A stretch of 32,190 bases of DNA, from positions 1-32,190 of the IMG/VR virus record IMGVR_UViG_3300023180_000232; one strand, written 5' to 3'. This document shows positions 8,308-13,850 of this stretch, piece by piece. Origin of the DNA: a virus. The notes beneath the pieces are model-generated. The model saw only the letters and a program-made list of their open reading frames with translations, ran no database searches and was not told the origin of the DNA. Every line of letters begins with the position of its first letter. Position 1 is the first letter of the stretch. Position numbers and translations under genes: made by a program.

Positions 8308-8374
8308 CTATAGGTTGCCAATGGTTGCCGTGCGCTTTAACGCCGATTTCAGATGTTGCCTAAGATGTTGCCTA
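8179..8374. repeat. Iteron-like cluster of 10-bp repeats, ATGTTGCCTA
   Basis: There are five exact copies on the plus strand, at 8237-8246, 8247-8256, 8256-8265, 8353-8362 and 8365-8374. Degenerate copies lie at 8179-8188, 8301-8310 (ATGTTTCCTA), 8312-8321 and 8321-8330. One inverted ATGTTGCC is at 8212-8219. Within groups the spacing is 9-12 bp, about one helical turn, so a protein could bind one face of the DNA. The last two copies are inside the 3' end of the HTH gene, where they encode a repeated RQHL. Iterons beside an AT-rich patch suggest a replication origin; an operator array is the alternative. Confidence 0.7.
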
Positions 8375-8727
8375 TTTTTATTTATCTTCTTTGCGTTCAA
8401 TAAAGTGGTAACTGAGATCGATAAAATCCTGCAAATTTCGCGTCTTGAGTGACCTTCTTGAGTTAATCTCTCAACATCTTCCAAAAACTTGCTTGGATCG
8501 ATAGGCAACCTTCCACCCATCCCATATCGGCAAATTGTGCCATTTACAGTGCGATTTATCTGGGGATATGTGATCGAGAATTGGAATGTGTCGCGCTGAT
8601 CTTGCTCGATGGAAACCTCTCGACCCGCCATTTGATTCCTATAAATTAGATCATCAGCAGCATCATCAATGGTTGGATACCAGCAAATCTCTTCGATCTG
8701 ATCTTGCAATTCTAGCTTATAAATCAT
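8308..8727 (-). CDS. Helix-turn-helix protein next to the repeat cluster
   Basis: A 139-aa protein of unknown family. Residues about 88-115 (FLEDVERLTQEGHSRREICR, then ILSISVTTLLNAKK) form a likely helix-turn-helix. The N-terminal part (YKLELQDQIEEICWYPTIDD, FQFSITYPQINRTVNG) is probably a small alpha/beta domain. The 3' end of the gene overlaps the iteron cluster. A protein that binds the repeats, as initiator or autoregulator, would fit, but this is inference. It starts 3 bp after the stop of the small membrane protein gene, so it belongs to the same transcript. Confidence 0.6.
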   Translation of the reverse strand: MIYKLELQDQIEEICWYPTIDDAADDLIYRNQMAGREVSIEQDQRDTFQFSITYPQINRTVNGTICRYGMGGRLPIDPSKFLEDVERLTQEGHSRREICRILSISVTTLLNAKKINKNRQHLRQHLKSALKRTATIGNL

Positions 8728-8730
8728 GCT

Positions 8731-8946
8731 CTATTCTCTCCCTTCGAGCGTTACAAATACCCGGCGCAAAACATATGACCGAGCCATTGATAAAACAAAG
8801 TAGCAGGCTGTTATCCATGTTGCTTCGAGCATCGATGGCTCCAATCCAAACAACGGCAAGCATAGATAAGTGAATAGCCAAGAAACCAGCAAACCGATGA
8901 TGGCATTGGCTTTAGCTTCGATGAAGCTCATTCTCCGGCTTTGCAT
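8731..8946 (-). CDS. Small two-helix membrane protein (DUF7220-like)
   Basis: This 71-aa protein has a basic N-terminus (MQSRRMSFIEAKANAIIG) and two hydrophobic helices at about 15-36 and 44-58. It ends with the basic motif RSYVLRRVF. This layout matches a family of small phage membrane proteins (DUF7220 as I recall it) of unknown role. The ATG overlaps the stop of the upstream gene (TAATG), which indicates translational coupling. It would sit in the inner membrane. Nothing shows whether it acts in lysis, superinfection exclusion or elsewhere. Confidence 0.65.
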   Translation of the reverse strand: MQSRRMSFIEAKANAIIGLLVSWLFTYLCLPLFGLEPSMLEATWITACYFVLSMARSYVLRRVFVTLEGRE

Positions 8947-9197
8947 TATTTCTCTTCTTCGAGCTTTTGTTGCAGATAGGTTTCGATGCTAATTCGACGT
9001 TTCTCAGCAGCCGCTTCTGCGCGATTAAATGCCTCGACTGATAGCGTTAATCGAACCTGTATGCGACGCCTTAATGACCCACGCCTGCAAGCCCTAACTC
9101 GAACACTGGCCTCGTTGCAGCCCAGCATGATCGCAATATCTTTTGGGTGATAACCCGCACCAATTAGATCATCGATCTTTTGTGTGTCGTTACTCAT
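8946..9197 (-). CDS. Small HTH DNA-binding protein
   Basis: 83 aa. I chose ATG 9197 because it forms an ATGA overlap with the stop of the SleB-type gene; an upstream ATG at 9365 would add residues that merely shadow that gene. Residues about 9-35 (DDLIGAGYHPKDIAIMLGCN, then EASVRVRACRRG) form a helix-turn-helix of the sigma-region-4/MerR style. A ribbon-helix-helix-like C-terminus follows (QVRLTLSVEAFNRAEAAAEK, then ISIETYLQQKL). The second half could dimerise as in Arc/MetJ-type repressors. It is a candidate early regulator, and the only one here with two plausible DNA-binding motifs. Confidence 0.65.
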   Translation of the reverse strand: MSNDTQKIDDLIGAGYHPKDIAIMLGCNEASVRVRACRRGSLRRRIQVRLTLSVEAFNRAEAAAEKRRISIETYLQQKLEEEK

Positions 9198-9577
9198 CGA
9201 CGTAACTCCAAATAGAAAATGTGAGTGCCGACTTGCTCGATCTTCTGCATCTTTGGTGACGATGCCCACCCTGGTTGCACCCACTCTGCATGGTAATGCG
9301 TAGCGCCCATATTCTCCCAGGGAGTATCGAAGGCTTCTTGAACTACGCGCATTGAGCGTTCCCATGCCTTGCGCTCTCTAGGCTTGTCGCTCTTACCATC
9401 CCAATAAAATGAGAAAGCGTTGCGCTGCTTTACGACAGAGCAAGCGTCATCTGGAAAGCCACTATGATTCACTCGGTTTTTAATGACATGAACGATTTGG
9501 CGTTGCGCCTCTTCCGGCTCTGAGCGGCTCTCGAAATAAACCGCAAGAGCATAACAAACAAAAGCTGCTTCCAACAT
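9194..9577 (-). CDS. Cell wall hydrolase, SleB-type
   Basis: This 127-aa protein covers the Hydrolase_2 (SleB) catalytic domain. It has ALAVYFESRSEP with the conserved Glu16, then VIKNRVNHSGFPDDACSVV, NAFSFYWDG, GATHYHAEWVQPGW and the closing VGTHIFYLE. SleB-type enzymes cleave peptidoglycan glycan strands as lytic transglycosylases. I see no signal peptide; residues 4-14 are mildly hydrophobic. It lies in the early region, far from the lysis block and the GH24 lysozyme. It could be a second endolysin, a host wall remodeller, or a virion-associated enzyme. A GGGAGAGA ribosome binding site precedes the ATG. Confidence 0.85.
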   Translation of the reverse strand: MLEAAFVCYALAVYFESRSEPEEAQRQIVHVIKNRVNHSGFPDDACSVVKQRNAFSFYWDGKSDKPRERKAWERSMRVVQEAFDTPWENMGATHYHAEWVQPGWASSPKMQKIEQVGTHIFYLELRR

Positions 9578-9655
9578 TTAATCTCTCCCGTATTTGTTGG
9601 ATGGCGTCTCAAAAAGACTAATTAAAACCTCGATCAATGCAAGAAAATTATTCAT
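9578..9655 (-). CDS. Possible 25-aa peptide between early genes
   Basis: A short frame fits exactly between the 74-aa gene and the SleB gene. Its ATG (9655) follows the upstream stop by 2 nt and its TAA directly abuts the SleB ATG. The peptide starts MNNFLALIEVLISLFE, an amphipathic hydrophobic helix, and ends with a polar tail. The tight packing hints at coupled translation, but no ribosome binding site is visible and the length is near chance. Confidence 0.3.
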   Translation of the reverse strand: MNNFLALIEVLISLFETPSNKYGRD

Positions 9656-9657
9656 TG

Positions 9658-9882
9658 TTAAGCTAACTTGTCAGCAAGTACTTTAAGCAATGTTTGCTTC
9701 GTCCAAGCTTTGCAAATCATTTTTGGAACTTCCCCACTTGTATCCCTGGCAACCCAATCAGAAGCTCCACCACCTTTTGTTACAGTGATATGCTCGAAGC
9801 CCTTAACACACCATTCAGCGTGAGCAGTACCGAATCCGTTTCCGAGCCATTCAGTTGAGCTTACCTTGGTTAATTTAAGCAT
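9658..9882 (-). CDS. Small early protein behind a CtrA-type box
   Basis: A 74-aa protein I do not recognise. It is rich in Lys, Gly and Trp (SSTEWLGNGFGTAHAEW, VTKGGGASDWVARD) and probably forms a small beta-rich fold with a C-terminal helix (WTKQTLLKVLADKLA). It has an AGGGAGAAA ribosome binding site and its own promoter region with the palindrome at 9906-9922. As the first gene of a minus-strand unit after a terminator, it is likely expressed early. The function is unknown. Confidence 0.6.
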   Translation of the reverse strand: MLKLTKVSSTEWLGNGFGTAHAEWCVKGFEHITVTKGGGASDWVARDTSGEVPKMICKAWTKQTLLKVLADKLA

Positions 9883-9905
9883 TTGATTTCTCCCTTGTTG
9901 ATGAT

Positions 9906-9922
9906 GTTAATCTAATATTAAC
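9906..9922. promoter_or_regulatory. 17-bp palindromic operator GTTAAT-N5-ATTAAC (CtrA-type box), copy 1
   Basis: This perfect inverted repeat lies 24 bp upstream of ATG 9882. Its proximal half-site, read as GTTAAT on the minus strand, is placed as a -10 element 16 bp from a TTGCCT -35-like hexamer (9944-9939). The element contains TTAA-N7-TTAAC, the published full-site consensus for the alphaproteobacterial response regulator CtrA. An identical palindrome with a different spacer occurs upstream of 10422. Confidence 0.75.
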
Positions 9923-9970
9923 AAACAGGGATTGCAATAGGCAAAAGCAAAAAAAGTGAAAAAAAAGTAA

Positions 9971-9997
9971 AAAAAAAGAGGGGACCGAAATCCCCCC
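9971..9997 (-). terminator. Rho-independent terminator after the two small early genes
   Basis: Read on the minus strand, a GGGGA/TCCCC stem with a 6-nt loop (9995-9980) is followed by TCTTTTTTT (9979-9971). It lies 11 bp after the stop of the 63-aa gene. It would separate the transcript starting above 10422 from the one starting at about 9915. The stem is short but the U-tract is strong. Confidence 0.65.
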
Positions 9998-10006
9998 TTA
10001 ATCCTC

Positions 10007-10198
10007 TCAAGCTTCGTTCATTTTAAGAGCGCGCCGCAATACTCGATCACGCTCTGATTGCTTCAAGCTAGAAATCACATTCAGCACTTTGATCGCATAT
10101 TGCCTCTCATGCTCTGCGAGGAATGTGTATTTCTTAGGCTTCGATAGACCCATCTTTTTGATGGTCTCTGGATCTAGATCTTCGATGTTTAAACTCAT
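10007..10198 (-). CDS. Small early helical protein, unknown function
   Basis: A 63-aa charged protein that looks entirely helical. It begins MSLNIEDLDPETIKKMGLSK and continues with HERQYAIKVLNVISSLKQSE and RDRVLRRALKMNEA, with no cysteines. It follows the 70-aa gene after an 11-bp gap and precedes a terminator, so the two small genes form one unit. Small, highly charged first-expressed phage proteins often act on host machinery, but nothing here identifies a target. Confidence 0.6.
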   Translation of the reverse strand: MSLNIEDLDPETIKKMGLSKPKKYTFLAEHERQYAIKVLNVISSLKQSERDRVLRRALKMNEA

Positions 10199-10209
10199 TA
10201 TTTCTTCCC

Positions 10210-10422
10210 TTATTCAACGTCGATTTGTTCGACAGTAAAAATCACATCATCAGCAGCAAAGAATGTTGAATAAAACCTGTTCATTTCAGTTTTAACAACG
10301 CCACCATGCTCTTTGTTGATGAGGTCAATCACAACGGTAATGGCTTTTTGACGGCCAGAATAATGACCGTGTGTGATGCCATATTCGCCTTTATTGGACA
10401 TTATTTTATAAACGTACTTCAT
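10210..10422 (-). CDS. Small early protein behind the second CtrA-type box
   Basis: A 70-aa protein with no family that I recognise. It begins MKYVYKIMSNKGEYGITHGH, then GRQKAITVVIDLINKEHGG, and ends RFYSTFFAADDVIFTVEQID. This suggests a small alpha/beta fold with a central helix. It has a CGGGAGAAA ribosome binding site and is the first gene of the leftward unit starting at the promoter near 10489-10461. Its short length and promoter position suggest an early host-interaction protein; this is inference. Confidence 0.6.
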   Translation of the reverse strand: MKYVYKIMSNKGEYGITHGHYSGRQKAITVVIDLINKEHGGVVKTEMNRFYSTFFAADDVIFTVEQIDVE

Positions 10423-10449
10423 TTTCGATTTCTCCCGTTATCGATAATT

Positions 10450-10466
10450 GTTAATACAAAATTAAC
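10450..10466. promoter_or_regulatory. 17-bp palindromic operator GTTAAT-N5-ATTAAC (CtrA-type box), copy 2
   Basis: This perfect inverted repeat lies 28 bp upstream of ATG 10422. On the minus strand its distal half-site GTTAAT (10466-10461) sits exactly 17 bp after TTGACG (10489-10484), so it coincides with the -10 of a well-spaced promoter. Binding here should block RNA polymerase. It has the same 12 fixed bases as copy 1, with a different spacer. Confidence 0.75.
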
Positions 10467-10489
10467 ATTATCCTGTAAATAGACGTCAA
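10461..10489 (-). promoter_or_regulatory. Early leftward promoter
   Basis: TTGACG (10489-10484), a 17-bp spacer and GTTAAT (10466-10461) form a sigma70-like promoter for the two small genes at 10210-10422 and 10007-10198. Transcription would start near 10454. The -10 overlaps half of the palindromic operator. The -10 match is imperfect (GTTAAT against TATAAT), which is compatible with regulated use. Confidence 0.5.
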
Positions 10490-10571
10490 CGAAAAAATTT
10501 CACTTTTTTGCAATTATTTTTTATGCATCGATTTAAGTTGCTGATATTGTGTCGAAAACTGGAGAGAAAAA

Positions 10572-10871
10572 ATGTCAAAATGGACCGCTGTAGCGTTTAG
10601 ATCACCAGCAACCGACAATGTTTGGATTGCTTACAACAAACCCGAAACCGTCTCGAAAGCCACAATCGACGCATATATCCGAGCCGACAAAGCTGGTCAT
10701 ATCTGGTTGATGCATCGCAGAGTCGGGAAGATGGGAATGAATTATTTTGAGTTGGTTATTCGGGATAGAAAGAAAGTGGCCCGCCCCAAGGTTCACGGGA
10801 GAGGAACAACCAAGGGACGGGCGCGATCAGTCGAAGCGCCAGGGAAGGAAACGCTCGACCGATTACATTAA
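10572..10871 (+). CDS. Small basic plus-strand protein, unknown
   Basis: A 99-aa protein, divergent from the early leftward unit, with a GGAGAGAAAAA ribosome binding site. The N-terminal half (KWTAVAFRSPATDNVWIAY, HIWLMHRRVGKMGMNYFELV) is predicted beta-rich with a helix at about 30-42. The last 35 residues are basic and disordered (KKVARPKVHGRG, KGRARSVEAPGK), which suggests nucleic-acid binding. Its end overlaps the primase-helicase gene by 4 bp in a convergent layout. A weak promoter (TTGCAA at 10508-10513, 17 bp, ATTTAA) precedes it. I cannot assign a function. Confidence 0.6.
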   Translation: MSKWTAVAFRSPATDNVWIAYNKPETVSKATIDAYIRADKAGHIWLMHRRVGKMGMNYFELVIRDRKKVARPKVHGRGTTKGRARSVEAPGKETLDRLH

Positions 10872-12676
10872 CGGCGCACCCACACAACGCCGTTATCGAT
10901 TGCAATATAGCCTTTTAATTGAAGCGCGTCTCTAGCTTTGGATCGATTTGATGCGGTGGCATCTGGAGCTTTTTTGACGTGTTCCTTGTGCCACGCATTT
11001 ACCGCAATCTCGTTTTTGTTGCTATCGATCAAAAGGTTGTTGAGTGCATCGAAGGCTATTTGTTCTCTTGGCGTCAGTTTCTTCCTCCGATCTCGCTCGA
11101 TGTCACTATCAACCTCGACCAGAACTGCACTCGATCCACCTGAGATAGCCACTTCCTCCAAAACAAACTTCATTGGCATTGGCTCTTGAGCGGCATCTTT
11201 CTGTTTATCGGTCTTTACCTCGATAATACCAACATCGTCTTTCTTAACACTCAGAATAGCGTCACTGGCACCTTCAAGCGCGTTTGAGCCACGAAGGCCT
11301 CTATCGATAGCTTTACCCGCATGATGCACTCCTAGCACCGTTGCTCCGGTTGCTGACATTAACGCTCCACAAGCTCGAACAAACCCACCCATTTCTTTTG
11401 CAGAGTTCTCTTCACCACTAAAGCTTCGAGCGACTGTATCAACGACAATCATCGACACGTTGAATTCGACGTTTGATATGGTGCGGATCAGTTTCTCTAT
11501 ATTTTCCGGTTCGATAAAATCGATGGCTGTTCGCATAAATCGCAAATCACAGTGATCCGAAACCTGATTGTGACTATACCAAGCTCTAAGCCTCTGACCG
11601 ACCCCACCAAAACCCTCAGAAGCTAGGTATATCACACCTCCCTTTTTTGTTTCTTTAGAGCGCCATGAGCGGCCATGAGCGATGCAAAGCGCCATATCTA
11701 GAGCAAGGAACGACTTACCCGCCCCTGGAGTGCCGTAGATCATTGCAAGGCTGTTTTTAGGAATAAGCCCATCGATCAAATATGAAACCGGAGGCATCGT
11801 CATTGCATCTTCAGCGGTTAAAAGCTCATAAAGCTCCGAACCCTCTGGTTCCTCTGCAATCTCGATCTCTGGCTCATCATCCTCTTCTGGATCATATAAG
11901 TTAGTAGCTTTCACCAGTGCTTTTAGCTCTTGGACTGTATTGCCATCACGCAACCAATCAACGATATCACCTTTTGGACCCAATCCCGGCAACTCGACAA
12001 TCTTGATCCAATTACCTTGATGGATGCGTCGAGCAATTTTTAAAGCATGGGCGCGACCAGCATCATCATTATCAGGCAGTATGATTATCTTTCGACCAGT
12101 AAACCATTGATCGAGTTCTGGCTTCCAATTACCAGCACCACCATGCGAAGTCGTTACAAGCAGCCCTTCTTTTCGTAGTGCGTCGCAAGCCTTCTCGCCT
12201 TCAACGATATAAAGATTTTCCATAGGTCGAGAGAGTATGTCCGGTAGATGATATGGTAGCGCTTCGATGCCCTCCATCGAGTTTCGCCATTGACCATCAG
12301 AACCGCGTGATCGTTGCCTAAATGTTTTTGGTTCGTATCGAAGAACCTGATAGCGAACTTCGCCGTTTTCATCAATGTAATCATAAGCGCAAGCCAACCA
12401 CTCATTAGGTTTTACTTTGTCAGCTTGGCCACCTTCGACTCCAAATTTCTGTTCGAGGATTGCACCAACTTGAGCATCAGCCCCTTCTTCGCGTCGGATT
12501 AAATCAACGACGCCACCACCCTCTTGCGCCTCAAAATCAAAATAACACCCGCGCTTTATATCGATGGTCCTAGAGCCATGATTTCCCCAGCGCCATTCAG
12601 TGCCTCTTCTTGATTGCGGCTCTCCCCAGTAAGCTACCGCAACTTCAGCCATTACTTGACCGATGTTTGCTTCCAT
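10868..12676 (-). CDS. Primase-helicase: TOPRIM domain plus RepA/AAA_25 ATPase
   Basis: A 602-aa replication protein. The N-terminal part (to about 140) resembles the DNA-binding region of phage primases without a clear zinc finger. The TOPRIM domain at about 150-240 shows IVEGEK (Glu159) and the PDNDDAGR motif (Asp202/Asp204). A RecA-like ATPase covers about 295-530, with Walker A GTPGAGKS at 315-322, Walker B MIVVDT (Asp413) and a sensor region VLGVHHAGK (His451). The C-terminal 60 residues look like a winged helix. It would prime and unwind DNA for host polymerase, since no phage polymerase is present. It lies downstream of the SSB-like gene across an attenuator-like hairpin. Confidence 0.9.
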   Translation of the reverse strand: MEANIGQVMAEVAVAYWGEPQSRRGTEWRWGNHGSRTIDIKRGCYFDFEAQEGGGVVDLIRREEGADAQVGAILEQKFGVEGGQADKVKPNEWLACAYDYIDENGEVRYQVLRYEPKTFRQRSRGSDGQWRNSMEGIEALPYHLPDILSRPMENLYIVEGEKACDALRKEGLLVTTSHGGAGNWKPELDQWFTGRKIIILPDNDDAGRAHALKIARRIHQGNWIKIVELPGLGPKGDIVDWLRDGNTVQELKALVKATNLYDPEEDDEPEIEIAEEPEGSELYELLTAEDAMTMPPVSYLIDGLIPKNSLAMIYGTPGAGKSFLALDMALCIAHGRSWRSKETKKGGVIYLASEGFGGVGQRLRAWYSHNQVSDHCDLRFMRTAIDFIEPENIEKLIRTISNVEFNVSMIVVDTVARSFSGEENSAKEMGGFVRACGALMSATGATVLGVHHAGKAIDRGLRGSNALEGASDAILSVKKDDVGIIEVKTDKQKDAAQEPMPMKFVLEEVAISGGSSAVLVEVDSDIERDRRKKLTPREQIAFDALNNLLIDSNKNEIAVNAWHKEHVKKAPDATASNRSKARDALQLKGYIAIDNGVVWVRR

Positions 12677-12691
12677 TCCCTTGCTCCCGTG

Positions 12692-12729
12692 AAAATAAAG
12701 AGCGGGACTAACTCTCCAATCAATCCCGC
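12692..12729 (-). terminator. Attenuator-like hairpin between the SSB-like and primase-helicase genes
   Basis: On the minus strand, 12729-12702 fold into a 12-bp stem with a GGAG loop. GCGGGA pairs with TCCCGC, and the inner six pairs are AU or GU. The stem is followed by TCTTTATTTT (12701-12692). This is a good intrinsic terminator, yet the primase-helicase starts only 16 bp further on. It would therefore reduce helicase expression relative to the SSB-like protein unless antitermination occurs. Confidence 0.65.
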
Positions 12730-12739
12730 CCTTAGTTAA

Positions 12740-13381
12740 TTAAAACAACTCGTCGTCATCGCTTTCGACTAGCGGTTTCGGAGGAGGAGGAGGAGGCGGA
12801 GCTTCTTTCTGAGGCGCATCGATGGAACTAGGTCCACTAGCGATTTTGTCCAAAGCATTATTTTCAGTCCAACCAACAATCGAAAATACCGGAGCTTTAA
12901 ACCTAAGTATTCCATTTCTGCCTTCCATTTCGATTGTTTCTGGTTTGCCTATTTCGACGATTGGCATTTTGCCAGGATTAGCGCCTCTCTCTTTAATCCA
13001 TTGATCGTGAAGTTGGCTGATTGCTTTTCTCACTGTTTTTGCAGTGTGACTAAACTGGCGAACTCCGAGTGATTTGTTTCCAAGTGTAATTCTAAATCCT
13101 GGTTTGTGTTCTACACTTGGACGATCTGGAGCGCCTTCGCCATGTTTCGCCATTGCCATATCAACATGGCCTTGACCGATTAAGATCCAGCCCTCTTCGA
13201 TGTTTGCTAGGTCCATAACGACTTTCGCTGGAACATCGATCTCGACTCTGCTTCTAACCCAACCAGAGCCATCGTTTTCAGAATTGTGCGCTAACCATTC
13301 TCCGGTTGTTGCAGCATAAGTGATTATCGGCAAGAAATCGCCACCACCGCCGGAGCGTGGTTCATCTAACATTAAACCCAT
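12740..13381 (-). CDS. Putative phage single-stranded-DNA-binding protein
   Basis: 213 aa. Residues about 15-175 are beta-rich and OB-fold-like in layout, with GEWLAHNSENDGSGWVRS, GWILIGQGHVDMAMAKH and FSIVGWTENN. Then come a proline linker (APPPPPPPKP) and the acidic tip ESDDDELF. An ordered core followed by a flexible Pro linker and an acidic tip ending in Phe is the standard architecture of SSBs. The position between a resolvase-like nuclease and the primase-helicase supports a replication and recombination role. The start overlaps the nuclease gene by 20 bp; ATG at residue 4 is an alternative. Family membership is inferred from architecture, not from a diagnostic motif. Confidence 0.6.
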   Translation of the reverse strand: MGLMLDEPRSGGGGDFLPIITYAATTGEWLAHNSENDGSGWVRSRVEIDVPAKVVMDLANIEEGWILIGQGHVDMAMAKHGEGAPDRPSVEHKPGFRITLGNKSLGVRQFSHTAKTVRKAISQLHDQWIKERGANPGKMPIVEIGKPETIEMEGRNGILRFKAPVFSIVGWTENNALDKIASGPSSIDAPQKEAPPPPPPPKPLVESDDDELF

Positions 13382-13787
13382 TTGGATTTTCTCCCATTAG
13401 TTCAGACGCCACCATTGCAAAAGTTGGAAGTGACATCTCTACCCAGGATCGCCATCCCTCGTCTTTTGTCAAGAAAATATTTATAGGGACCCGCACAATA
13501 GTATCGCATCGATCAAATCGATAAACTAAAGCTGGCCATTTAGACTGCGCTCTAGCGGCGTTGCAAGCCTGTTCCCACCAACCCGATCTAGCTGTAGTTC
13601 CAGAAGCATATCGCTTGCACTCGATCACAAATGGGAAATCAGGATCATCAGGAACTAAATCGCCTCTCGATGCTGATCTGTATTGTTCCAAGTCGCGCTT
13701 AAAACCAACGCCAGTTAAACCATGCAAGATCGAAGCGATTTCTCGCTCATAAGCAGCGCCTTTTGCTCTACCTCCACCCGGCTTCAT
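13362..13787 (-). CDS. PD-(D/E)XK nuclease, Holliday junction resolvase-like
   Basis: 141 aa from ATG 13787, chosen because GGGAGAAAAAAA precedes it; a longer frame from 13895 would cross the divergent exonuclease gene. The nuclease core is clear: KGAAYEREIASIL (Glu14), SRGDLVPDDPD (Asp43) and FVIECKRY (Glu56 and Lys58). Conserved basic residues precede it (GGGRAKG). Phage members of this fold resolve branched DNA before packaging or degrade host DNA. It is divergent from the YqaJ-type exonuclease with a shared 63-bp promoter region, so the two are probably expressed together. Confidence 0.75.
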   Translation of the reverse strand: MKPGGGRAKGAAYEREIASILHGLTGVGFKRDLEQYRSASRGDLVPDDPDFPFVIECKRYASGTTARSGWWEQACNAARAQSKWPALVYRFDRCDTIVRVPINIFLTKDEGWRSWVEMSLPTFAMVASELMGENPNGFNVR

Positions 13788-13850
13788 TTTTTTCTCCCGC
13801 ACCATTTCTTTTAGTATATACTCTTTAAACCAAAAATCGGGAGAAAAGTT
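13788..13850. promoter_or_regulatory. Divergent promoter region with palindrome AGTATATACT
   Basis: The 63-bp gap between the divergent nuclease and exonuclease genes has at its centre a perfect 10-bp palindrome AGTATATACT (13813-13822). It gives a TATACT -10-like hexamer on both strands, about 29 bp from each ATG. No -35 consensus is visible on either side, so an activator or phage factor may be needed. The bidirectional role is inferred. Confidence 0.45.

Noticed and set aside
9198-9365. Upstream extension of the small HTH gene to ATG 9365
   Set aside because: The extra 56 residues lie entirely within the well-supported SleB-type gene in another frame. ATG 9197 gives an ATGA junction.
12780-12800. 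GGA trinucleotide repeat
   Set aside because: It encodes the poly-proline linker of the SSB-like protein and is not a separate repeat element.
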